From Paenibacillus sabinae T27 (lineage in GTDB: Bacteria > Bacillota > Bacilli > Paenibacillales > Paenibacillaceae): 64,000 nt of DNA. Each line of letters starts with the position of its first letter. The stretch's first letter is position 1. The position numbers and the translations under genes are program-made. Location: assembly GCF_000612505.1 (NCBI RefSeq), contig NZ_CP004078.1, positions 5,169,001-5,233,000 on the forward strand. Direction: 5' to 3'. Under the pieces are notes generated by a model, which was not told the origin of the DNA, searched no databases, and worked only from the letters and a program-made list of their open reading frames with translations. This document shows positions 41,831-49,744 of this stretch, piece after piece.

Positions 41831-42733
41831 TTACGGAGTGATTGATGTCAATAATTCGTTTTTTAGAAAATGGTACAATGCACGGCTTGCTGGAAGCATC
41901 GGAAGCTTATCAGTTTGATATAAAAAGCCGGTTGTCATATTAATTGAGTGCGATCCCATTTCACGTACCACTGTACCCGGTACCGGTGACTCAGTCATTA
42001 TCCTAGGAACTAACGCTATGCCAATTCCGTGCTCAACGTAACTAGTTAGGGCTGTCATACTGGTGATTTCGAGTGTGTTTAGCGTGTTTAATGGTATGTT
42101 CCACTCTTGGGCAACCACTTCAAGTTTCTTGCGGTACGGGCAGTTCTTGGCTGTGATAAGCAGTCGTTGTCCGACGAAATCCTCAGGTGAAATGGTGGAT
42201 TGTTCGCTGAGGGGATGATGCTCCGGCAGTAATACCACAAACCCTTCTTGGAATAACGGTTCAAAGAATAAACTGGTACCCATTTCAGGAGTGGAACAAA
42301 GCGCAATGTCAATCTCCCCTGTATGTAGCAAGTTGTTGAGTATGGGGGTGTTGGCGATATGTACGCTTACATGCACTTTGGGATGGGTGTTTAAGAATTT
42401 GCCAAGAATTGCTGGAAATCGAAAGCTCGCGGACGGCTCCGTGACACCAATGCGTACACTTCCGGATTCCGCTTGGGCCACCTCTATCATTGTCGACTTC
42501 AGTTGGTCGATCCGTTTCATAATATCAATGCTCTGTTCGTAAAACACTCTGCCAGCCTCAGTCAAACCAACAGATTTTTGAGTCCTGTCAAACAACTGCG
42601 CACCGATCTCTGCTTCCAGCCTCTGTATCTGCATTGTGACAGTGGATTGGGCGTAGTTCATCTCCTCCGCCGCCCGGTGAAAACTCCCTGAGCTTAGAAT
42701 CCTATGGAATGTTTTCAGTGATTTTAAGTCCAT
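41831..42733 (-). CDS. LysR-family transcriptional regulator
   Basis: A 300-residue LysR protein: DLKSLKTFHRILSSGSFHRAAEEMNYAQSTVTMQI is the HTH region (residues ~2-37), and the effector domain follows with the usual Glu-rich first lobe. ATG 42733 comes after GAAGGATGG. The divergent gap has three TTGAAC/GTTCAA half-sites. Its natural target seems to be the SDR whose eroded remains lie at 42838-43117, or the hydrolase beyond it. Confidence 0.9.
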   Translation of the reverse strand: MDLKSLKTFHRILSSGSFHRAAEEMNYAQSTVTMQIQRLEAEIGAQLFDRTQKSVGLTEAGRVFYEQSIDIMKRIDQLKSTMIEVAQAESGSVRIGVTEPSASFRFPAILGKFLNTHPKVHVSVHIANTPILNNLLHTGEIDIALCSTPEMGTSLFFEPLFQEGFVVLLPEHHPLSEQSTISPEDFVGQRLLITAKNCPYRKKLEVVAQEWNIPLNTLNTLEITSMTALTSYVEHGIGIALVPRIMTESPVPGTVVREMGSHSINMTTGFLYQTDKLPMLPASRALYHFLKNELLTSITP

Positions 42734-42747
42734 GGTCACCATCCTTC

Positions 42748-42784
42748 GTTCAATTTAGTTGAACTCCATAATCAATAAGTTCAA
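42748..42784. promoter_or_regulatory. LysR operator array
   Basis: GTTCAA-TTTAG-TTGAAC (42748-42764) is an exact interrupted palindrome, and a further GTTCAA lies at 42779-42784, all just upstream of the lysR start. Confidence 0.6.
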
Positions 42785-42837
42785 TTATACAGATACACTA
42801 ATGAAGTATACAATATCTTTTGAGAGGGGAGGAAGAT

Positions 42838-43117
42838 ATGAATTCGAGGGAAGGCGGCACTCGTTACAGGATGCGGCATGGGCAATTGACAGAGCAACCA
42901 GTATAGCACTCGCGAAGCGTGGTGCTGTCGTGGATGAAAATCAGCAGATGACGCTGAAAAACAGTACAGAACATTCTTGTTCTAGGTGGAGAGGCACTTA
43001 TGGTCCGCTGTGATGTTTCCAAGGACGACGTCGTGCAGGCGATGGTGAACCAAATTGTAGACAGATACGGATGTGTTCAAGTAGATTACGATGCTTTCAA
43101 GGACCAATGGACCATAT
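42838..43117 (+). pseudogene. Eroded SDR gene
   Basis: A ribosome site (GGGGAGGAAG) and ATG at 42838 open a reading that switches frames. One frame gives AIDRATSIALAKRGAVV, like GIGRATSIALAKRGAVV of SDRs, and a shifted frame gives GGEALMVRCDVSKDDVVQAM then VNQIVDRYGCVQVDY. The active-site half is missing, replaced by the hydrolase region. At least two frameshifts are needed. Confidence 0.7.
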
Positions 43118-43210
43118 TCAATCCAGCAATGGGCAGTCACGAGAGCCATGACCACTCTTAAGTTTCAACGACACAGTATTGAAACAGTAAATTATCATGG
43201 AGGTACAATG

Positions 43211-44227
43211 ATGAGCAGTTTGAACCATGCTTCACAATACTATACTTCTATGGCCACCGTACCGAATTTAGCAAAGGAGTGGGCCGATAGAGGGCAATAC
43301 ACTACTTGGACTTCGACAGTGCCTGAAAATGCTCGTTTTGGGCCTCTCGATGTGTTTACGATTTGCGCAGGCAACATAGACAATCCAGTCATTCTCTTCA
43401 TTCATGGTTATCCCACAAGCAGTTTTGATTTTCGGGAGTTGTTCGAGGAATTGAGTCAGGATTATTACGTCTGTGCGATTGATACACCAGGTTACGGATT
43501 TTCTTCGAAGCCTCGAAACGGATATATATACTCCATCCACGATGACGCACGTTTGGTGGATCACGTCGTTCGAGAAGTGTTGAAGCTTAATAAGTTTGCT
43601 TTGTTCACTCATGATAAAGGAGACACCGTGGGCATGGCCCTACTGAAGCTGTATCAGAAATACCGTGAATGTCCATATCAGATTACCCACCATTTCATCA
43701 CCAACGGCAATATCTATCTGCCATTGGCGCAACTCTCGCAGCTTCAAAATCAGCTACTCGATCCGGTGTCCGGCCCGGCCCTGTCCTCCAATCTCAACGG
43801 CACGATCTTTGCGCAAGCCCTTGCAACGTTGGCGTATTCGAAAACCTTGTCTTCTGACGAAATCGCATCACTCGCCTCCATCTTTGATTATCAAGGCGGA
43901 GCCAATGTTCAACACGACGTCATTCAATATGTTAATCAGCGCAAACAATTCGAAGTAGGCTGGCTTGAAACGTTGCACAAGAGCGATGTGCCGACCACAA
44001 TCATTTGGGGGGAACAGGATCAAATCTCACCGATTCGTGTTTCTGATTATGTCTGGACGACATACCTGAAATCTAGGAAGCAAGTTTCGACGTACTGGCG
44101 GATACCTCAAGCGAATCATTATCTCCAGAATGATGCGCCCCATGTCGTAGCTTCCATCGTGAACAGCGAGTTGAGATCAGCCAATGATCTTGATCTCCGC
44201 AACGAAGAGGCATACAGGGTCTTTTGA
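43211..44227 (+). CDS. Alpha/beta hydrolase, haloalkane-dehalogenase-like
   Basis: A ~338-residue alpha/beta hydrolase. LFIHGYPTSSFDFREL is the oxyanion region (HGYP), and the nucleophile elbow THDKGDTVGMALL has Asp rather than Ser, as in haloalkane dehalogenases and epoxide hydrolases. IIWGEQDQISP supplies the acid, and NHYLQNDAP the His. The natural substrate is unknown. ATG 43211 is seven bases after GGAGG, with ATG 43208 also possible. Its expression may depend on the divergent LysR. Confidence 0.85.
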   Translation: MSSLNHASQYYTSMATVPNLAKEWADRGQYTTWTSTVPENARFGPLDVFTICAGNIDNPVILFIHGYPTSSFDFRELFEELSQDYYVCAIDTPGYGFSSKPRNGYIYSIHDDARLVDHVVREVLKLNKFALFTHDKGDTVGMALLKLYQKYRECPYQITHHFITNGNIYLPLAQLSQLQNQLLDPVSGPALSSNLNGTIFAQALATLAYSKTLSSDEIASLASIFDYQGGANVQHDVIQYVNQRKQFEVGWLETLHKSDVPTTIIWGEQDQISPIRVSDYVWTTYLKSRKQVSTYWRIPQANHYLQNDAPHVVASIVNSELRSANDLDLRNEEAYRVF

Positions 44228-44321
44228 CGGCCAAGCGGGCAGGATGAGCGGCGATCTTCGATAGTTTTAAGCAAATAGCTTGTATGACCCATTTATTCGA
44301 AAATCCCCTAATTCAAAACCG

Positions 44322-44346
44322 AAGCTCCGGAAAAAACCGGGGCTTT
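44322..44346 (+). terminator. Terminator-like hairpin after the hydrolase
   Basis: AAGCTCCGG and CCGGGGCTTT pair around six A; the following T-run is only three bases. Confidence 0.5.
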
Positions 44347-44357
44347 GTCGACAGTAT

Positions 44358-44383
44358 GAAGGGTGTCTTTTTAGACACCCTTC
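44358..44383. terminator. Second hairpin after the hydrolase
   Basis: GAAGGGTGTC pairs perfectly with GACACCCTTC around TTTTTA. There is no U-tract beyond, so termination is uncertain. Confidence 0.4.
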
Positions 44384-45023
44384 AACATTTTGAATAGACA
44401 ACGGTTTGTTGAGGTTAAATTCCAGAATTCTTTAGAATTGTAATAGAATCCGTTGGACGATTTATTCTGAATATTATAAGAATGACATGAATATATTCCT
44501 TGTACTACATATATCGCGTGTAGTTACGGATTTGGTGAATGATGCACTTTTGGAAATCTTTTTTATAACAGGCTGCAAGGGATTGAGAAAAGCAGGTGAG
44601 ATTATCTGCGCAGGTAATCAAAATGTCTTGAATCCGCGAATCTTCAGCTCATTTAGAAAAAATCTGATTGGATGCTAGAATTTCAAGCAACATTGCTGTA
44701 GATAGGGAGAAAAATTTGGCTATATTCAATTGCATGTGCCTGTTGGTTCCTTCCAACTTACTCAACAACTTCGTGTAAAGAGGTTTGATGAAAGTCCATT
44801 CTTAAACAGACCTTTGACTTTGACTACGAAGGCACCATACACTTCCTCGCAATTTCAGGGAAAGGAAGCAATCGGTCAAGCTGTGACCCAAACTTCTTGC
44901 TGTTGCCAAATCACGCTGCACGAGCCAGCGTACGCGACGTCCCTTCCCCAGAGTGACCTTCCCCCTCTCCAGCATGGGCACGTTTCCGCGCCACGTGAGC
45001 GGGACAAGGCCAAAAATTTCGCC

Positions 45024-45504
45024 TCACTTATGATACGGTTCACCGCGATTGATCTTCACCGCCCGATAAATCTGCTCCACCAGCACCAGGCGCATGAGCT
45101 GATGGGGCAGCGTCATGCGCCCGAAGCTGAGCCGCTGCTGCGCGCGGCTCAGGACCGCATCGGAGAGCCCGTGGCTGCCTCCGATGACGAACACGACATG
45201 GCTCGTCCCGTAGGTGCCGAGCCCTGTCGAGCTCCGCGGCAAGCTCCTCCGAGCTCCAGAGCTTGCCGTCAATAGCGAGCGCGATGAGATGCGCGCCCTC
45301 TTTCACATGCGCGAGGATGCGCTCGCCCTCGCGCGCCTTCACGCCCGATACCTCGGCTTCGCTTAGGTTATCGGGCGCTTTTTCATCCGCCACCTCGATC
45401 ATCTGGAACTTGAGGTAAGGCGTAAGCCGTTTCGCGTATTCCTGGATGCCCTGCACCAGGTATTTCTCCTTCAATTTGCCGACCGTAATGAGCTGAATGA
45501 ACAT
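45024..45504 (-). CDS. rlmH: 23S rRNA pseudouridine-1915 N3-methyltransferase, frameshifted
   Basis: The N-terminal two thirds read [20 protein letters not shown] and [20 protein letters not shown]; after ELAAELDR the continuation ([21 protein letters not shown], then [20 protein letters not shown] and RGEPYHK) is in another frame. One extra base near 45222 (GACAGGGCTCGG for GACAGGCTCGG) causes the shift. RlmH is a ~159-residue SPOUT enzyme that methylates helix 69. Its 3' end is the attachment site used by SCC elements in staphylococci. The frameshift may be a sequence error, as the rest is fully conserved. Confidence 0.9.
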
Positions 45505-45657
45505 AAAACTCCGAACTCCCCTTTCTTCGTCCTCTAATGATAAACAAGGATCGATGAATACACAAACGCGAGCCTTCCCTTAACTTAAGTCAAGGAAGTC
45601 CCGTCTCCTCCTTAGTACAATGTAACCATGAAGAATCTTATGAGGAGGGTTAATCAA

Positions 45658-46365
45658 ATGTCGAATCCAGCGGCCCGGGCGGCCGGGATTTCACTCATTT
45701 TGATGGCGGCTGCCGCCGCATTCTCGTACGGATATGTACATGGAAGTCTGGTCACGGAGGGAGACCCGGCCGCTACTTTTGGCAGCTTGAACGCCGCTCC
45801 CCTGCTGTTCAGGGCTGAGATTTTGGCATGGTCCCTGATTATGGTCTGTGACATCGTGGCTGCATGGGGATTATATAAGGTGCTGAAGCCGGTGCATCCG
45901 GGCCTGTCCCTGCTGGGCGCATGGCTGCGCCTGTTGTATACGGCGGTCTTGGGCGCGGCCGTCTCCAGTCTTGTCGTCGTTTCACTGCTAACAGGCAGCA
46001 GTACCGGGGCATTTCCGGGCTTCACGGCGAATCAGTTGGAGACGGAGACGATGCTGTTTCTGCGGACTTTTGAAGCGGTATGGTCGGTGGGTTTGATCAT
46101 TTTTGGCGGGCATCTGCTGATTGTGGGGGTTCTCGCTCTCCGAGCAGGGAATGTACCGAAGATCATCAGCATCCTGCTGCTGTTGGCCGGGGCGGGTTAT
46201 ATCGTCGTCCATGTGTGCCGCACGCTTTGGCCTGAAGCCGAGGGTCTTGTGAAGGGGCTGGAGTGGGTGTTTATGCTGCCGATGACCGCCGGGGAACTGG
46301 GATTTGGGATCTGGCTGCTGTTCAGAGCTCCGTCTCCGCGCGTTCGCGGTGAAGCCGTTTCTTGA
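45658..46365 (+). CDS. DUF4386 family membrane protein
   Basis: A 235-residue protein with about six membrane helices and the DUF4386 pattern: PAARAAGISLILMAAAAAFSYG at the start, AWSLIMVCDIVAAWGLYKVLKP and a helix with LLLAGAGYIVVH. ATG 45658 follows AGGAGGG. The function is unknown. Its last 44 bases overlap the end of the convergent Crp/Fnr gene, a partnership common for DUF4386 genes, so that regulator is its likely controller. Confidence 0.88.
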   Translation: MSNPAARAAGISLILMAAAAAFSYGYVHGSLVTEGDPAATFGSLNAAPLLFRAEILAWSLIMVCDIVAAWGLYKVLKPVHPGLSLLGAWLRLLYTAVLGAAVSSLVVVSLLTGSSTGAFPGFTANQLETETMLFLRTFEAVWSVGLIIFGGHLLIVGVLALRAGNVPKIISILLLLAGAGYIVVHVCRTLWPEAEGLVKGLEWVFMLPMTAGELGFGIWLLFRAPSPRVRGEAVS

Positions 46366-46918
46366 TCCGGCTCAGCGACTCCGGCGTCATGCCGAGATAG
46401 CTTGCCAGCTGATGCTGAGGAACACGGTCGATGAGCCCGGGTCTTCGAAGAAGCAGGGTCTTGTAACGCTCCTCGGGAGAAGAGCCGATAAAAGCGGCGA
46501 ACTCCTCCTGAAACTGACCGAAGCTCTCCTCGATCATCCGGCGCGTCATGGACTCGAGCTGCGTGTATTTGGCGTACATCTCCCTCTCGGCGTCCAGCTG
46601 GCCAACAACCAATACAGAGTCCTCCAGACAGGTCAGGGTGGAATCCGACGATTTATCCGGCTTATGTACGTTGAAGATGGCGATCGCCTGCTCCTCGGTA
46701 TAGAAATTCGAGGTTATGTCCCGGCCCGTCTCATCCACCGCATGCTGCCGTACGCACCCCTTCAGGACAAAATAACATTTGCCGGGAATCTCCCCCTGCC
46801 TGAGCAGAACGGTTCCCTTCCTGTATTCTTCCACTTGAATTTCATCCAAAATCGTGTGCTGCTCTGCTTCGCTCAAGGAGGTCAGCCGGGCCATATATTT
46901 CAGTAAAAGATGCTTCAT
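46322..46918 (-). CDS. Crp/Fnr-family regulator
   Basis: The 198-residue protein has an N-terminal cyclic-nucleotide-binding-like beta barrel (RKGTVLLRQGEIPGKCYFVLKGCVRQ) and a C-terminal HTH (VPQHQLASYLGMTPESLSRIKKRL). No Fnr-type cysteine cluster is seen, so it is not an oxygen sensor of that kind. ATG 46918 after GGAGGG is preferred over 46942. It is convergent with the DUF4386 gene, the two stop regions overlapping by 44 bases. Confidence 0.9.
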   Translation of the reverse strand: MKHLLLKYMARLTSLSEAEQHTILDEIQVEEYRKGTVLLRQGEIPGKCYFVLKGCVRQHAVDETGRDITSNFYTEEQAIAIFNVHKPDKSSDSTLTCLEDSVLVVGQLDAEREMYAKYTQLESMTRRMIEESFGQFQEEFAAFIGSSPEERYKTLLLRRPGLIDRVPQHQLASYLGMTPESLSRIKKRLHRERAETEL

Positions 46919-46950
46919 TTTTTCCAGCCCTCCCTCCTTCAATGTAAAAG

Positions 46951-47085
46951 CTACCGCGTCATGGACACCTCAAAATGATCCGAGTGAAAATGGCTGTAGT
47001 ACCGCCCGTTCTCCGCCGTAAATTTCAGCACGCAGCAGTCCGGGTCGGTCACGCCGAGCGGATATGACTTGCACCATCCTCCATT
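46951..47085 (-). pseudogene. 3' remnant of a pyridoxamine-phosphate-oxidase-like stress protein
   Basis: The minus strand reads WCKSYPLGVTDPDCCVLKF then TAENGRYYSHFHSDHFEVSM and a stop. This resembles the C-terminal part of general-stress (GS26/YdaG-type) flavin-binding proteins. The upstream reading is closed by a stop within about 45 codons, so most of the gene is gone. Confidence 0.55.
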
Positions 47086-47140
47086 TTAAGGGAGGCCAGG
47101 CGGGTTGTACATTTCTCTTTTTTTCAGGCAAGGGCTGACC

Positions 47141-47509
47141 CTAATCGCTATGCTCCGCCAGCTGCACCTCAAAGCAGTCCGGGTCTAGGATATAAAAGAA
47201 TCGCAGACGTGGATTGGGCGCGACCGGCCCGCGGGCAACCGGAATGCCCAAGCTCTTCAAATATGCCATCGCCTCATCCAGGGACTCCACCTCAAAACCA
47301 ATGGACACACCACATTCCGCCTTCAACACCGGCTCGCTTCCCTGGATCAGTTCAACCTTCGGCTGCCCCTCCGTCCCCAGCATGGCGATCTGCCTGCCTC
47401 TGCTCTCGAATCTGCGCTGAATCGGTAGTTTGAGAATCCCGTGATAGAAGTTCAGGGACGCCTCGAGATCGCGCACCCGGAGTGTAATCCAATTCATGCT
47501 CAAATTCAT
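47141..47509 (-). CDS. VOC-family (glyoxalase/bleomycin-resistance) protein
   Basis: A 122-residue single-domain VOC protein with two beta-alpha-beta-beta-beta modules: LSMNWITLRVRDLEASLNFYHGILKLP and VSIGFEVESLDEAMAYLKSLGIPV, ending FFYILDPDCFEVQLAE. Metal ligands such as His/Glu at strand starts are partly visible (Glu near the end). The substrate is unknown. ATG 47509 follows GAGGGGG by eight bases; the in-frame codon at 47539 lacks a ribosome site. Confidence 0.85.
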   Translation of the reverse strand: MNLSMNWITLRVRDLEASLNFYHGILKLPIQRRFESRGRQIAMLGTEGQPKVELIQGSEPVLKAECGVSIGFEVESLDEAMAYLKSLGIPVARGPVAPNPRLRFFYILDPDCFEVQLAEHSD

Positions 47510-47560
47510 GCGTGTATCCCCCTCTATTGATTGTCCCACCCGCTAATATGCTATCAATGG

Positions 47561-47586
47561 AAAAAGACGGCGGGAAGCCGTCTTTT
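47561..47586. terminator. Bidirectional terminator between VOC and CxxH/CxxC genes
   Basis: AAAAAGACGG pairs with CCGTCTTTTT around CGGGAA; U-tracts occur on both strands. It terminates the minus-strand CxxH/CxxC gene. Confidence 0.8.
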
Positions 47587-47602
47587 TCTCTCCCATTTCT
47601 AT

Positions 47603-47770
47603 TTACACGACCAGATATTCCGCATTCTTCTCGCATTCCGCACATTTGGCCGGCGGGTCCCAGTCCGAGAATTCCGTATCCTTCAGATCCACGACGTCGG
47701 GCGCGTCCTCGTATTCGTCGACAAACATATCAATGGCCAGCTCCAGATGTTCTTTACAGACAACATACAT
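47603..47770 (-). CDS. CxxH/CxxC protein, YyzF (BA_5709) family
   Basis: A 55-residue protein starting MYVVCKEHLELAIDMFVDEYE. It has CxxxH near the N-terminus (C-K-E-H, matching the family's CxxH) and a CxxC (CAEC) near the C-terminus with an acidic middle. Family members sit near rlmH in Bacillus, as here. Zinc binding is expected; the function is unknown. The ATG at 47770 is used; a TTG at 47779 is an alternative. The ribosome site is weak. Confidence 0.85.
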   Translation of the reverse strand: MYVVCKEHLELAIDMFVDEYEDAPDVVDLKDTEFSDWDPPAKCAECEKNAEYLVV

Positions 47771-47942
47771 GTAATGCAAGCATCCCTTTCCCTTTGCTCT
47801 TCAAGCGTAATACTCCTCTTACTGTTCTACCACAATTCCGCCAAAAAAGAAATCTAAATAACCCGCAAAAGCGGCCGCCTGACGCAGCCTTGCCTTTACG
47901 GGTCTATGATTAGCCTTGCTCTGCCAAAATGCTGCGGTTGTC

Positions 47943-49744
47943 TTAATTCGCCGAAGTGGCGCGCTGCGCCGCATACCCCGGCCGGTCCAGCTCATACAAT
48001 CTGCGGTAGCGGGGCTCGGAAGCCATCAGTTCGGCGTGGGTGCCGCGCATTTCGACTCTGCCGTTCTCCATAAAAATCACTTCGTCCATCCGCTCCGCAC
48101 CGACGAGATGATGGGTCACCCAGATCAGCGTCTTGCCCTCCATTGCGGCAAAAATCGTCGACAGCAGCTCCCGCTCCGTGCGCGGATCGAGACCTACCGT
48201 CGGCTCGTCGAGCAGAACGACCGGCGTGTTTTGCAGCAGGATGCGCGCCAGCGCGATCCGCTGGCGTTCCCCACCGGAGAAGCGCAGCCCCGCTTCGCGC
48301 ACCCGCGTGTCGTAGCCTGCAGGCAGCGAGTCGATCAGGTCGCCCAGCTTCGCCAAAGCGCCCGCCTGCGCGATTTGCTCCTCGGAAGCCTCCGGGTCGC
48401 CAAGCCGGATATTGTTCGCTACCGTCGTGTCGAACAGATGCGGACGCTGGTTCAGGACGGAGATAATGGATGGAATCTGCTCTCCGTAGGAGGCGGCAGC
48501 CATGCCGTTGATGGTCACAGCTCCTGCGGTGGGAGCAAGCGCTCCCTGGATCATCTTCAGCAGGGTCGATTTGCCTGCACCGCTGCGGCCGATGATGGCG
48601 ATTTTCTTACCCTGGGGAATGTCCAGCGTCAAATCGCGAACCGACCATTCCCCGGCTTCTTCGTAGCGGTAATCCGCTTGGCGGATCGAGATATGAGCCG
48701 AATTTATGTCCGTGCCTCCAGCGGCAGATGGATGCCAATCGCCGTGCCTTGAATCGCCACCGTCTGGCGCATCACCCTCCGCCACCCCCCCGGTCTCTCC
48801 TCCACACCCGCGAGCCGTTCCAGAGAGTTGCGGTACTGCGGGATTTTTTCAATCGCTTCCGATACTGGCAGGAACGCATCCGCAACCGGAAAGACCACCA
48901 GCGCGAATGCGGCAATCAATGTGCCGGGAATCGCTCCCTGCGCAAACTCGCCGCCGGCCCACCAGATCATGGACACCACGCCCAGGCCGACCACCGACTG
49001 GCCAAGAAACATGCGGATACGCGCCCAGCGCCGCAGCGCCGCGTCCGTGCGGGCGACCGCCTGCTCATCCGCCTCATACGTATCGACGAACTGGCCCTGC
49101 CGTCCGCTGATCATCCAGTCGCTCATGCCGAGCACGGCATCGGTCAGCTTCTGGTACAGCCGGTTGCGGGCCTGCTTGACTTCGCGCTGACGTTTTTGCG
49201 TCAGCAGCAGCGAAATGAGCGGCAGCACAGCGACCAGTACCAGAATGTACAGGCCGACCAGCACCGCGAAGCGCACATCGAACATACCGATGGCAATAAC
49301 CGCCGCTGCGTAGATGATCAGGGAAATGACGGCGGGAAATACGGTGCGAAGATATACATTTTGCAAATATTCAATGTCATCAGCCAGCATCCCGAGAATA
49401 TCGCCCGTACGGAAGCGCGAGGAGAGGAATAACGCTTGCGGCTCCAGAATGCGGTACAGCCGCTGGCGCATCTGGGACAAAATCCGCAGAATCGTATCAT
49501 GCCCGACCAGCCGCTCCACATAATGAATGACCGCCCGGCTTGTGCCGAACGCGCGCACACCGACAATCGGAACATAGATCATGAGGATGTTCTCCGGCGG
49601 AATGGACGCTTTGGAAATCAGAAAGCCGGACGTATACATCAGGGATGAAGCGGAAAATATCGTCAGCGCGCCCAGCAGGACAATCGCCAGGAAACGCCAG
49701 AAATAAGACGACACGTAAGGGGCAAACCAGCCTTCCCGTCTCAA
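47943..49744 (-). CDS. cydC: CydC ABC transporter subunit, frameshifted at a G tract
   Basis: The N-terminal membrane half (MRREGWFAPYVSSYFWRF, six helices to about residue 330) and the C-terminal ATPase half (IIGRSGAGKSTLLKMIQGAL, FSGGERQRIALARILLQ, VVLLDEPTVGLD) lie in different frames. The switch is at a run of seven G on the coding strand (48785-48791); one more G would join them into ~600 residues. CydDC exports glutathione/cysteine and is needed for cytochrome bd assembly. The TTG start overlaps the cydD stop (TTGA). The shift may be a homopolymer read error or a true slip. Confidence 0.88.

Larger units (their letters stand above)
44228..45023. other. Gap between hydrolase and rlmH
   Basis: About 800 bases. 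Two hairpins lie at 44322-44346 and 44358-44383; the rest has no gene I can support. Several open frames of 60-80 codons lack ribosome sites and domains. This is the side of rlmH where inserted DNA joins the core. Confidence 0.5.

Noticed and set aside
44730..45275. 181-codon open frame on plus
   Set aside because: Its second half is the antisense of rlmH and the first half has no ribosome site or domain.
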